A stretch of 64,000 nt of DNA, from the NCBI RefSeq assembly GCF_015070385.1, contig NZ_JADCSA010000012.1, forward strand, positions 1-64,000, in the 5' to 3' direction. Positions 41,880 through 50,832 of the stretch are shown piece after piece; position 1 is the first letter of the stretch, and each line of letters opens with the position of its first letter. Origin of the DNA: Nocardioides malaquae. GTDB lineage: Bacteria > Actinomycetota > Actinomycetes > Propionibacteriales > Nocardioidaceae. Below the pieces are notes generated by a model that made no database searches, had not been told where the DNA came from, and worked only from the letters and a program-made list of their open reading frames with translations. The translations under genes and the position numbers were made by a program.

Positions 41880-44198
41880 CTACCTCCGGGTCACCCGGAC
41901 GGCAATCGCCTTGGAGGACGACTTGTTCGTGCCCTTGTTGCCGGAGAAGACGGCCTTGACCCGGTTCTTCCCCTTCTTGAGCTTGGCGGCCTTCACCTTG
42001 ATGGTGACCTTCTTCTTGGTGCCGCCCTTGATCTTCTTGACGGCGACGGTCTTCTTGCCGACCTTGATGAAGATCTTGCCGGTCGCGGTGCCCCTGGTCG
42101 TCACGACCACGGTGACCTTGACGGTCTTGCCCTTGACCTTGCGCTGCTTCTTGGGGATCTTCAGGGTCGTCTTCGACACCGCCTTCTTGGCCTTCAGGGT
42201 GGTCGAGGTGACCTCGACCGGGGTGAAGGTGACGGTCATGCCCTGCCCCTCGTCCACGTAGTCGGGACGCTGGACCGTCGTGCGCGCCGAGAAGGTGGCG
42301 TTCACGTCGGAGGGCTTGATCTTGTAGGTGGCCGTGGTCAGCGCGGTGCCGTTGCGCACCAGCACCGTCTGCCTGTGCTCGAACGGCTCGGCGAACGTGG
42401 CCGCCGTCGCGATGATCGTGTTGCCGACCCGCGCGCTCCCGCTCACCTTCGGCGCCGTAGTGGCCGTCGGGGGTGTGAGGGTCGGGCAGTTGAGCTTGAT
42501 CACCAGATCGATCTTCTCCGGCGGCACCTCCATGGCACCCGTGGTGGCGCTGTCGCACTGGGGTGCGTCCACCTTCACCTTGTACCAACCGGCGGTGACG
42601 TCCCAGCGGAAGTAGCCGACACCGTCGGTGGTGTCGGGGTTGCGGCGGTTGGAGGGCGACATGATGTCGCTGCCGTTCGGGACGACCGTGTAGGGGTCGG
42701 CGAAGTTGTCCGCGCGCAGCAGGGTGACCGTCGCGCCGGCGACGGGACGACCCCACTGGTCGGTCACGGTGCCGCTCGGGTCGATGTAGACGTTGAACGC
42801 CGTCGGCGTCCCGCCACAGGTGGCGGGCACGTTGGTGCGGATCTCAGCGGCACCCGACTCGGGGTAGAGCGCGGCGATCGTGGCCGTGTAGACGCCGGCC
42901 GGACCCTCGACCAGGGGCAGGCCCTGGCGGAGCGGACGCCCCTCGACGAAGACCGAGTAGGTCGGGTTGGCGACCCCGGCACACCCGGTGAGACGCAGCG
43001 GCAGGTCGTCGGTCCAGTAGACCGACGGCACGGTGCCGTCGCCGGTCTCGCCGTCGAGCACCACGGTGGAGGGCATCCCCACCGGGGCCCGGAGCACGAT
43101 CGGGTCCATGGTGACCGTCTGGCCGACCACGACCGTGGCGCTGCCACCGCCCGCGATCAGCTGGTCGCCCTGCGGGATCACGCGCACGTTCTGGACGCCG
43201 GCGGTGCGGGCGGAGAAGTCGAACCCGCCCCCGGCGTCGGTCCGGGTGTAGGCGCAGCTGCGTCCGGTCGACGTGCACGCCTCGACGTAGGCGTTGGCGA
43301 TGCCCGCACCGGCGCCGTCGACGACGCTGCCCAGCAGGGTGCCGAAACGCTCCGTCTGGCCGGAGTTGCGCACCTGGAAGTTGTAGCGACCGGGCTCGCT
43401 GCTGCCCTGCCGGTTGGCGACCAGGGAGTTGGGGCCGCCGTCGAGGAGGGCGCCGTTGACCAGCGAGCCGGGCAGCTGGACGTGAGTGCCCTCCTCACCG
43501 GTGCCGTCGGTGAAGCCCGCCGCCGCCGAGGTGCCGCCGAGTCCGTCGGTGCCACCGGAGGCGTTGCCGGTCTCCCACTGGATCTGGTCGTAGTTGAAGG
43601 TGATGTCGAAGTCGCCGGGGCTGCGTCCGGGCTGGTCCTGGGTCGACCGCAGGATCAGCTGGAAGGAGTTCAGCTTGTCGGCACGCGAGGAGTAGAAGCC
43701 GACGTTGACCCAGTTGACGCAGAACGCGCTGCCGTCGGGGGAGGCGCCGTAGGTGACCACCTCACTGCCCTCGCCGCGGGTGTCGACGTCGGCGAAGAAG
43801 GGGGCGATCATCGGGAGCGCGGTCGGACCGGTGAGATCCTCGGGCGTGTAGGTGCTCCGGCCCTGGCCGAAGGTCACGTTGCCGTTGTTGTTGACGTAGA
43901 TCTCCTCGTGGCTCGCGCCGAAGAAGGTCAACGGAAACGGGAGCGGCACCGCGTCGGAGTAGGAGTCGTCGTTGCGCTCGAGCGCGTTGGTGCGGCACCA
44001 CTCGTAGTCTTCAGCGGCCGCCTGCCCCACGACGGAGGCGGTGCCCACGCGCTTCTCCGCCGCCGAGCTGGGGCCGGCCCCGTTCGGTTTCGCGGAGGGC
44101 TCGTCCGCGTGCGCCGCGCCTGCGGCGAGGCCGCTCAGCGACAGCAGGAAGGCGGTCGACATCGCAAGGATGCGGCCTCCCCCAGGTGATCTGGTCAT
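41880..44198 (-). CDS. Secreted nidogen-like protein with carboxypeptidase-type repeats and Lys-rich C-terminal domain
   Basis: 772 aa. Signal peptide at residues 1-31 (MSTAFLLSLSGLAAGAAHADE). Residues about 60-230 resemble a nidogen (NIDO) extracellular domain (FPLTFFGASHEEIYVNNNGNVTF-like start, APFFADVDTRG, NWVNVGFYSSRADKLNSFQLIL). Two carboxypeptidase-regulatory-like units follow (GTLLGSVVDGAGAGIANAYVEA; DQWGRPVAGATVTLLRA), then an Ig-like strand-rich part. The last about 110 residues are extremely Lys/Val-rich (KKQRKVKGKTVKVTVVV, KAAKLKKGKNRVKAVF), resembling bacterial Ig-like repeat ends. Probably a cell-surface or adhesive protein; no sortase motif. ATG has an AGGAGAG ribosome site. 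Confidence 0.82.
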   Translation of the reverse strand: MTRSPGGGRILAMSTAFLLSLSGLAAGAAHADEPSAKPNGAGPSSAAEKRVGTASVVGQAAAEDYEWCRTNALERNDDSYSDAVPLPFPLTFFGASHEEIYVNNNGNVTFGQGRSTYTPEDLTGPTALPMIAPFFADVDTRGEGSEVVTYGASPDGSAFCVNWVNVGFYSSRADKLNSFQLILRSTQDQPGRSPGDFDITFNYDQIQWETGNASGGTDGLGGTSAAAGFTDGTGEEGTHVQLPGSLVNGALLDGGPNSLVANRQGSSEPGRYNFQVRNSGQTERFGTLLGSVVDGAGAGIANAYVEACTSTGRSCAYTRTDAGGGFDFSARTAGVQNVRVIPQGDQLIAGGGSATVVVGQTVTMDPIVLRAPVGMPSTVVLDGETGDGTVPSVYWTDDLPLRLTGCAGVANPTYSVFVEGRPLRQGLPLVEGPAGVYTATIAALYPESGAAEIRTNVPATCGGTPTAFNVYIDPSGTVTDQWGRPVAGATVTLLRADNFADPYTVVPNGSDIMSPSNRRNPDTTDGVGYFRWDVTAGWYKVKVDAPQCDSATTGAMEVPPEKIDLVIKLNCPTLTPPTATTAPKVSGSARVGNTIIATAATFAEPFEHRQTVLVRNGTALTTATYKIKPSDVNATFSARTTVQRPDYVDEGQGMTVTFTPVEVTSTTLKAKKAVSKTTLKIPKKQRKVKGKTVKVTVVVTTRGTATGKIFIKVGKKTVAVKKIKGGTKKKVTIKVKAAKLKKGKNRVKAVFSGNKGTNKSSSKAIAVRVTRR

Positions 44199-44410
44199 CG
44201 TTCTCTCCTGTCAGAGATGCCAGGAGGCCCCCACGACCCCCCGGTCCCCTCGCACCATAGACCTCTTGTCCCGGGTCGGCGAGTGCCTCCATCTGGGCAA
44301 GTCAGGGGTCGGCGTCTCACGGTGCGACCGGGAGTCTCCGCGAACGGTTCCCGCCGGGGCGACGAGCCGCTACGGTCGGCAGACTTCTCGTCGACCAGGA
44401 GCAGGACCGC

Positions 44411-46240
44411 ATGCCGAAGCTCAGAGCCCTTCCCGTCGTCAGCGCGTTGACCCTCGTGGGCCTCGCGCAGAGTGGTCGCCGCCTGCGCATACGCGCCGGT
44501 CGCCTGGCGGGTCTGGGGCCGGCTGAGGGGTCCGTCGACGTGTCCGGGTGGCGGGTCCTGGCGGCCACCGGCGTCGAGCCGCGGCCCGAGACCGTCGCCG
44601 CCGCGGTGGCGTGGGCGGAGACCGAGGGGCTGGACGCGGTCGACCTGGTGCCGGCGGACCTGCCCGTCGAGCGGGTGCTCGACCTGTTGCGCCAGGTGGA
44701 CCCGGCGACCTTCCGGGCTGCGGCCACGGCCAAGGGACGCTCGGCCGGTCACGCGATCGTGGTGCGCGAGGAGGTCGCGGTCCGCGCCGACCTGCCGCAG
44801 GGTCCGGTGTCGCCTGCCGAGCTCGCGGAGGTCGCGCCGCAGGTGAAGCGGTTCGCGCCGCGTACGTTCGACCTCGCGGTCGCGCCGTCGGAGCGGGCGG
44901 TGGCCTGGTCGGCCGACGAGGAGCTGGCCTTCCAGCGGGTGGTGCTCGATCGGTTCGGCTCGCTCGCCCTCTTCACCGCCGGCGCCCAGCTGGCGCTGCT
45001 GGGTGCGGGGGTCGCGGCCTCGCGGCCGCTGGGTCTCGCCGCGGTGGCGGCTTTCCAGGCGCAGCCGGCGGTGGCGCTCGGTGGTCATGCCAACGGCCTG
45101 GCGCCGGCTGACCTGGGGCCCCGCACCGCGACGCGGTGGGCGAGCGAGGTCGTACGCCTCTCCGCGCTGCTGCGCGCCGACGCCCCGGAGGCGAGGTCGT
45201 TGCGGCTGGCCGAGGAGGCGCGGCCCTATTACGACGCCGAGCTGCCGCTGGGCACCGACCGCTTCTTCGAGGAGCCGGTCGAGAAGTGCCGCTGGTGCGG
45301 CTCGACCGAGCTGCGGCTGCTGCACACCACGCCCGACCTGATCCAGAACAAGCCGGGCACCTTCCGCCTCGACGAGTGCGTCTCCTGCGGCCACGTCTTC
45401 CAGAACCCGCGCCTGACGCCCGCTGGCCTCGACTTCTACTACCGCGACTGCTACGACGGTTTCGGCGAGGAGGAGATGGAGGGCATGTTCGCCACGCAGT
45501 CCGACGACTACGAGAGTCGTGCCGCGATGGTGCGTGCGGTCGAACCGGCCCCGCGGCGGTGGTTGGACGTCGGCAGCGGGCACGCCCACTTCTGCCTGGT
45601 GGCGCGCGAGCAGTTCCCCGAGACCTCCTTCGAAGGCCTCGACCTCGGCTCCGCGATCGATGACGCGGCCCGTCGGGGGTGGATCGACCGCTCCTACCGC
45701 GGCATGTTCCCCGACGTCGCGCCTGAGCTGGCCGACCAGTTCGACGTGGTGAGCATGCACCACTACCTCGAGCACACCCGCGAGCCCGTGGAGGAGCTGG
45801 ACGCCGCCGCGACCGCCCTGCGCCCCGGCGGTCTGCTGCTCATCGAGGTGCCGGACCCGGAGTATCCGTTGGGTCGCAAGCTGGGTCGCTACTGGATGCC
45901 GTGGCTGCAGCCCCAGCACCAGCAGTTCATCTCGATGGGCCGCCTCGAGCAGGCGCTGACCGAGCGGGGCTTCACCGTCCTGGACCGCCAGCACGTGCAG
46001 AAGAACCCCGCCCTCAACGTGATCAGCGCGGGCTTCCTGCTGGCCGGTCACCTCGTGCCGCGTCAAGGGATGCCGTGGCGCCCCCGCCCGGCGGTCACCG
46101 AGCGGGCCGGCCGCATCGCCGCGCTCACGACCCTGCTGCCCCTCGCTGCTGTGGCCGGGGTGGTCGCCCAGGCCGTCGAGCAGAAGGGCGACGACGAGCC
46201 GGGGGCGGCCTACCGGGTGCTGGCGCGGCTGGAGGCCTGA
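44411..46240 (+). CDS. Two-part protein: unknown N-terminal domain plus zinc-ribbon methyltransferase
   Basis: 609 aa. The first 290 residues (short hydrophobic start ALPVVSALTLVGLAQSG, then Ala/Leu/Arg-rich sequence) are not recognised. At about 295 comes a zinc-ribbon CRWCGS...CVSCGHVFQNPRLTP, the usual lead-in of sugar or polyketide methyltransferases, then the SAM domain with WLDVGSGHAHFCLVA, LDLGSAIDD and SMHHYLEHTREPVEEL. The C-terminus has a weak hydrophobic segment (ALTTLLPLAAVAGVVA). ATG with AGGAGCAGGA upstream. Divergent from the secreted-protein gene. A role in cell-envelope glycan or lipid modification is only a guess. Confidence 0.75.
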   Translation: MPKLRALPVVSALTLVGLAQSGRRLRIRAGRLAGLGPAEGSVDVSGWRVLAATGVEPRPETVAAAVAWAETEGLDAVDLVPADLPVERVLDLLRQVDPATFRAAATAKGRSAGHAIVVREEVAVRADLPQGPVSPAELAEVAPQVKRFAPRTFDLAVAPSERAVAWSADEELAFQRVVLDRFGSLALFTAGAQLALLGAGVAASRPLGLAAVAAFQAQPAVALGGHANGLAPADLGPRTATRWASEVVRLSALLRADAPEARSLRLAEEARPYYDAELPLGTDRFFEEPVEKCRWCGSTELRLLHTTPDLIQNKPGTFRLDECVSCGHVFQNPRLTPAGLDFYYRDCYDGFGEEEMEGMFATQSDDYESRAAMVRAVEPAPRRWLDVGSGHAHFCLVAREQFPETSFEGLDLGSAIDDAARRGWIDRSYRGMFPDVAPELADQFDVVSMHHYLEHTREPVEELDAAATALRPGGLLLIEVPDPEYPLGRKLGRYWMPWLQPQHQQFISMGRLEQALTERGFTVLDRQHVQKNPALNVISAGFLLAGHLVPRQGMPWRPRPAVTERAGRIAALTTLLPLAAVAGVVAQAVEQKGDDEPGAAYRVLARLEA

Positions 46241-46310
46241 TCAGCGACTCCAGACGAGTCCCAGGGCCGCCGCCCGGCGACAGGCACCTTCCGCTCCTAG
46301 ACTCACGAGG

Positions 46311-47468
46311 GTGAGGTGTGGCTACCCGCAGCCGAGCGCTGCACAGTTGAGGCTCGGCCTGCACGGGCTCGTGGGGGCGTTGGCCGTCGTGGTGGGGTTG
46401 CGCGCGCTCACCGGGGATGGCGAGCCGGTGGCCACGCTCCTGCTGGTGGTGCTATTCCTCGTCGCGTACGCCGCTCGCGCGCGGGCGGCGAGTGGAGCGG
46501 TGCGACTGACCCTCATGGTGGTGCTGGTGGCGCTGTGGGCCGGACTGGTCTTCGCCGGGGCGGATGCTGCCTACGTGTCGCTGGCGCTCTTCCTCGTCTT
46601 CCTGACCGAGCTGGCGTTCGTGCCGGCGATGCTCGCCATCGGCGCGGTCACCGCCGTCGACGTGGGGGTGCGGGTGGCAGGCGGCGGATCGTCGGAGCAG
46701 CTGCTCGCACCGCTCCTGGGGGCAGCGGTGTCGGTGCTGGTCGGCCTCGGCTTCAGGGTGCTCTTCGACGCGACCACGGCCCAGCGCGACCTGATCGAGC
46801 AGCTGCAGGTCACCCGGGCCGAGCTCGTCGAGTCGGAACGAGCAGCCGGGCAGGCCGAGGAGCGCGAACGGGTGGCCCGCGAGATCCACGACACCGTCGC
46901 CCAGGGGCTGAGCAGCATCCAGCTGCTCCTGCACGCTGCCGAGGCAGAGGTGGCGACCCGTCCGGAGCAGGCGCTGGAGCGCGTCATCCTCGCGCGGGAC
47001 ACGGCCGCCTCCAGCCTGGTCGAGGCCCGGCGCATCGTGGCTGAGCTCTCGCCAGCCGACCTTGTGGACTCGAGCCTGGCCGTGGCGCTGGCGCGGGTGT
47101 GCGAGCGGGCCCCTGCCCAGATCACCTTCGCGGTGGACGGGACGCCGGCGGAGGTCCCGATGCCCGTGGAGGCAGCGCTGGTGCGGATCGCCCAGTCCGC
47201 CGTGGCGAACGTCGTGCAGCACGCAGGCGGAGGGGCCCACGCCGTCGTCACGCTGAGCTGGAGCGGCGACCGGGTCCGTCTCGACGTCGTGGACGACGGA
47301 CCGGGTCTGGACGTCAGCATCCTCGAATCGCCCGCGGTGGCAACCTTCGGGTTGGACACGATCCAAACCAGGGTGACCGACCTGGGCGGGGAGTTCGCGG
47401 TGGAGTCCGAGCCCGGCCACACCGCACTCGCCGTCTCCTTCGCCCTGGGCGACGGAGGGTCGACGTGA
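46311..47468 (+). CDS. NarL-family sensor histidine kinase
   Basis: 385 aa. Residues about 15-155 contain five hydrophobic helices with very short loops, so the sensor is in the membrane. Then comes a coiled segment and the HisKA_3 domain with His193 in VAREIHDTVAQGLSSIQ, and an HATPase domain (QSAVANVVQHAGGG, VVDDGPGL, FGLDTIQTRVTDLGG). GTG start. It overlaps the response regulator by GTGA. Confidence 0.92.
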   Translation: MRCGYPQPSAAQLRLGLHGLVGALAVVVGLRALTGDGEPVATLLLVVLFLVAYAARARAASGAVRLTLMVVLVALWAGLVFAGADAAYVSLALFLVFLTELAFVPAMLAIGAVTAVDVGVRVAGGGSSEQLLAPLLGAAVSVLVGLGFRVLFDATTAQRDLIEQLQVTRAELVESERAAGQAEERERVAREIHDTVAQGLSSIQLLLHAAEAEVATRPEQALERVILARDTAASSLVEARRIVAELSPADLVDSSLAVALARVCERAPAQITFAVDGTPAEVPMPVEAALVRIAQSAVANVVQHAGGGAHAVVTLSWSGDRVRLDVVDDGPGLDVSILESPAVATFGLDTIQTRVTDLGGEFAVESEPGHTALAVSFALGDGGST

Positions 47469-48100
47469 TCCGGCTCGTGATCGCCGACGACCACGCGATC
47501 GTGCGGGCAGGCCTGCGTGCCCTGCTCGAGCAGCATCCCGGCGAGGTCGAGGTGGTGGGGGAGGCGTCCTCGATCGACGAGGCCGTTCAGCTCTGTCGCG
47601 CCTGGCACCCCGATGTCGTCCTCATGGACCTGCGCTTCTCCGGCGACACCCGCACCGGCGTGGACGCCACCCGCGTCATCCGTGGCCTGGAGCCGCCGTC
47701 GTACGTGCTCGTGGTGACCAACTACGACACCGACAGCGAGATCCTGCTCGCCGTCGAGGCGGGCGCCAGTGGCTACCTGCTCAAGGACACCCCGCCCGCG
47801 CAGTTGTGGGCCGCCGTGAAGTCGGCCGCCACCGGCTCGATCGCCCTCTCGCCCGCCATCGCCTCACGGCTCCGCACCCGCGCCGTCGCCCCGTCCGCCA
47901 CCCTGACCCCTCGCGAGCGCGAGGTCCTCTCGGCGGTGGCGACGGGACTGTCCAACCGTGAGGTCGCCAGGTCGCTCTTCCTGAGTGAGGCAACGGTGAA
48001 GTCCCACCTGGTGCAGATCTTCGCCAAGCTGGACGTCAAGTCCAGGACGGCCGCCGTGGCGCGTGCCCGGGAGCAGGGGCTGCTCGCCGCCGACCGGTAG
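47465..48100 (+). CDS. NarL/LuxR-family response regulator
   Basis: 211 aa. Receiver domain with acidic pair DD (8-9), phospho-acceptor Asp55 in VVLMDLRFSG and Lys in YLLKDTPP. The C-terminal LuxR-type helix-turn-helix reads LTPREREVLSAVATGLSNREVARSLFLSEATVKSHL. It is coupled to the kinase by a GTGA overlap. The MMPL gene 115 bp downstream, preceded by an inverted repeat, is its likely target. Confidence 0.94.
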   Translation: MIRLVIADDHAIVRAGLRALLEQHPGEVEVVGEASSIDEAVQLCRAWHPDVVLMDLRFSGDTRTGVDATRVIRGLEPPSYVLVVTNYDTDSEILLAVEAGASGYLLKDTPPAQLWAAVKSAATGSIALSPAIASRLRTRAVAPSATLTPREREVLSAVATGLSNREVARSLFLSEATVKSHLVQIFAKLDVKSRTAAVARAREQGLLAADR

Positions 48101-48143
48101 GTGAGGTCGCCGGCCGAGGGGATGTCGGAGGTGGCGTCGGATC

Positions 48144-48182
48144 CATCGAAAGGTGGAGTCCGGTCCAACTGAAGGTTCGATG
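48144..48182 (+). promoter_or_regulatory. Candidate response-regulator operator before MMPL gene
   Basis: Inverted arms CATCGAA (48144-48150) and TTCGATG (48176-48182), 25 bp apart, with start-to-start distance of 32 bp, about three helical turns. It lies between the regulator gene and the MMPL exporter gene, 34 bp before its start. Assignment to the regulator is by position only. Confidence 0.4.
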
Positions 48183-48215
48183 TGCGGGGCCTTCGCCGGC
48201 GCTTGACTCGAGGAT

Positions 48216-50333
48216 GTGAAGACATCTGTGCCCGGTCAGTCCCATGTCAGCCGCCGCACCGCGTGGTGGGTGGTGATCGCCTGGGTGTTCGTGATCGGCG
48301 TGCTGACGTCGGTGGCCCCGACCTTGGACGACGTCGAGACCAGCGACGACGACAACCCTCCCGCGGACTCGATGTCGATGCGGGCAGCGGCCCTCGCCGA
48401 GGCGGAGTTCGGCGCGGACGCGGCGCCTCCCGCGATCATCGTGGTGCGTTCCGGTTCCCCGGACGCCACAGGCGAGGCCGTGTCCGGCCTCGTGAGCGCG
48501 ATCGAGCAGGCCGACCTGCCGGCGGTGCTCCGGGTGGTGGACGCCACGGCGGTGCCCGGCGGTGGAACCCTGGTCAACGAGGATGGCACGGCCCAGACCG
48601 TGATGGTGTCCTTGTCGGGAAGTGCCGGTGACGACGACTACCGCACCACGGTCACGGACCTCCGCACCATCACCTCCGGTGTCGACGACGGCGACGTCGA
48701 GGCGGCGCTGACCGGGCCCGCAGGCATCGTCGTCGACGCCGTCGAGGTCTTCGGGGGCAGCGACATCGTGCTGCTCCTCGGCACGATCGCCCTGGTCGTG
48801 GTGCTGCTCTTCGCGATCTACCGGTCTCCCGTGCTGGTCGTGGTCGCCCTGGTCGGGGTGGGCTTCGCGCTGCGCCTGGCCGAGGGTGCCGGTGCACTCC
48901 TCGCGGAGGCCGGGGTCATCGAGATCAGCGGGCAGACGTCCTCGATCATGACGGTCCTGCTCTTCGGGGTCGGCACCGACTACGCGTTGATCATCTTCGC
49001 CCGCTCCCGCGAAGCGCTCGCCGAGCATCCCGACCCCCGGGTCGCGGTGCTCCGGGCGATGCGATCGGTCGCCGGGGCGCTGGCCGCGAGTGTCTCGACG
49101 ATCGTCGCGGCGGTGCTGGCGCTCCTGGCCGCGGTCACCCCCACCTTGCAGGCCTTCGGTCCCTACCTGGCCGTGGGGGTCGTGTCGATGGCCGCCGTCG
49201 CCTTCACCCTGACGCCGGCGTTGCTGGTGATCAGCGGCCGCCTGGCGTTCTGGCCCCGCCGATCTTCTGATGGTCAGCATGACCTGGTCAGCTCACGGGT
49301 TTGGAGCAGGGTGGCCGACGTCGTGATCACGGCCCCGCGCCGCGTGCTGGCGGGCGGGCTGGCGGTGCTCGCCCTGATGTCGACGGGACTCATCGGCGCC
49401 CAGCAGTCCTTCGACATGGTCAGTGGTTTCCGCCTCGAGACCGAGTCGGCAATCGGTCAGGAGATGCTCGCGGAGTCCTTCGGCCCGGGGATCATCGCTC
49501 CCAGCCAAGTGCTCGTGCGGGCAGAGGGCCCGCTCAGCGACGAGCAGGTCGAACGCGTCGCGGGCGCGCTCGGGTCGGCCCCGGGCGTACGACAGGTCGG
49601 GCAGGTGCAGACCTCGGCGGACCACCGGACTCTGGCCGTCGACGTGGTGCTCGAGGCGAACCCCTACGGCCCGGAGGCCATGGGCCTCCTGCCGCGTCTC
49701 ACCGACGTCGCCGGGTCCGCTGCCCGCGACGGTGGGGCAGGCCGCGTCGACGTGCTCGTGGGCGGTGAGACGGCGGTGGCGGCCGACACGCGGACGGCGC
49801 TGAACCGTGACCTCGTCGTCGTCGGGTTGCTGATGCTGCTCGCCGTCTCGCTGATCCTCGGGTGGGTGCTGCGCTCACTGCTCGCGCCGCTCTACCTCGC
49901 CCTCACCCTGGTGCTGTCGTACGCCGCCACGATGGGGCTCACGTCCTTCGTCACCCTCACCGTGGGCGGGGACCTCGGCATCGGCAACCGCGTGGCGGTC
50001 TACGTGCTGGTCTTCCTCGTCGCCCTGGGGGTGGACTACACGATCTTCATGATGACGCGCTACCGCCAGGAGCTGGCCACGAGTGCTCCTGTGCCCGCGT
50101 TGCGCACGTCGATCGTCCGGACCGGCGGCGTGATCTCGTCGGCAGGCGTGATCCTCGCCGGAACCTTCGCCGTGTTGATGACGCAGCCGATCCGCGAGCT
50201 CTACCAGTTCGGGTTGGCGATGGCGATCGGCATCCTGCTCGACACGTTCGTGGTCCGCCCCCTTCTCGTGCCCGCGTGCATCCGCCTGCTGGGCCAGCGT
50301 GCGCTGTGGCCGACGCGACCCGCCCACCCCTGA
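48216..50333 (+). CDS. MMPL-family RND exporter
   Basis: 705 aa. Two repeats, each with one helix, a large extracytoplasmic domain and five more helices, as in the MmpL/RND group driven by the proton gradient. The proton-relay Asp-Tyr pairs are visible in GVGTDYALIIFARSRE and GVDYTIFMMTRYRQE. The family exports lipids, siderophores or drugs. GTG start at 48216 (family-like N-terminus QSHVSRRTAWWVVIAWV). The two-component system upstream suggests inducible expression. It is shorter than mycobacterial MmpL3/5 and lacks a cytoplasmic C-terminal domain. Confidence 0.9.
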   Translation: MKTSVPGQSHVSRRTAWWVVIAWVFVIGVLTSVAPTLDDVETSDDDNPPADSMSMRAAALAEAEFGADAAPPAIIVVRSGSPDATGEAVSGLVSAIEQADLPAVLRVVDATAVPGGGTLVNEDGTAQTVMVSLSGSAGDDDYRTTVTDLRTITSGVDDGDVEAALTGPAGIVVDAVEVFGGSDIVLLLGTIALVVVLLFAIYRSPVLVVVALVGVGFALRLAEGAGALLAEAGVIEISGQTSSIMTVLLFGVGTDYALIIFARSREALAEHPDPRVAVLRAMRSVAGALAASVSTIVAAVLALLAAVTPTLQAFGPYLAVGVVSMAAVAFTLTPALLVISGRLAFWPRRSSDGQHDLVSSRVWSRVADVVITAPRRVLAGGLAVLALMSTGLIGAQQSFDMVSGFRLETESAIGQEMLAESFGPGIIAPSQVLVRAEGPLSDEQVERVAGALGSAPGVRQVGQVQTSADHRTLAVDVVLEANPYGPEAMGLLPRLTDVAGSAARDGGAGRVDVLVGGETAVAADTRTALNRDLVVVGLLMLLAVSLILGWVLRSLLAPLYLALTLVLSYAATMGLTSFVTLTVGGDLGIGNRVAVYVLVFLVALGVDYTIFMMTRYRQELATSAPVPALRTSIVRTGGVISSAGVILAGTFAVLMTQPIRELYQFGLAMAIGILLDTFVVRPLLVPACIRLLGQRALWPTRPAHP

Positions 50334-50379
50334 CGACCCCCGTTCCCGAACGCCACCCTTCCCGACCCTGAGGAGAGCC

Positions 50380-50832
50380 GTGCTCACCCTGCTCCACCGA
50401 TCTGCCGCGACCTGGACCGTGCTCGGTCTGGCCAGTGGCCTGTTCTACCGCGAGTTCACCAAGGCCAACGGCGTCAGCGGCGGCACCCAGCTCGCCGTGA
50501 CCCACACCCACGCCCTGACGCTGGGGACCTTGACCCTGCTGGTGCTCATGGCGCTGACCGCGGCCCTCGGCATCTCCGACCGCCGGTTCCGGTGGGGCGT
50601 CATCGTCTGGCAGGCCGGCCTGGGCGTGACCTTCGGAGCCATGCTCGTCAAGGGAAGCCTGCAGGTGCTCGGCAGGAGCGCCGCTGACTCCCCGGCGCTC
50701 GCCGGTGTGGCCGGCCTGGGCCACATGACCCTCACTGCAGCTTTCGTCCTGCTCTTCCTGGGCCTCGGCGCCTCGCTCGGCAACCTGGCTCAGGAGCGCC
50801 GGCCCGACGCCACTCCCTCGTCGTCCTCGTAG
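50380..50832 (+). CDS. DUF2871 membrane protein
   Basis: 150 aa with four membrane helices: AATWTVLGLASGLFYREFTK (a DUF2871 mark), TLGTLTLLVLMALTAALG, GVIVWQAGLGVTFGAML and MTLTAAFVLLFLGLGASLG. His residues in VTHTHALTLGT and GLGHMTLTA could bind haem or metal; this is inference. GTG start 46 bp after the MMPL stop with AGGAG upstream, so it is probably in the same transcript. It overlaps the convergent gene by 43 bp. Confidence 0.78.
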   Translation: MLTLLHRSAATWTVLGLASGLFYREFTKANGVSGGTQLAVTHTHALTLGTLTLLVLMALTAALGISDRRFRWGVIVWQAGLGVTFGAMLVKGSLQVLGRSAADSPALAGVAGLGHMTLTAAFVLLFLGLGASLGNLAQERRPDATPSSSS

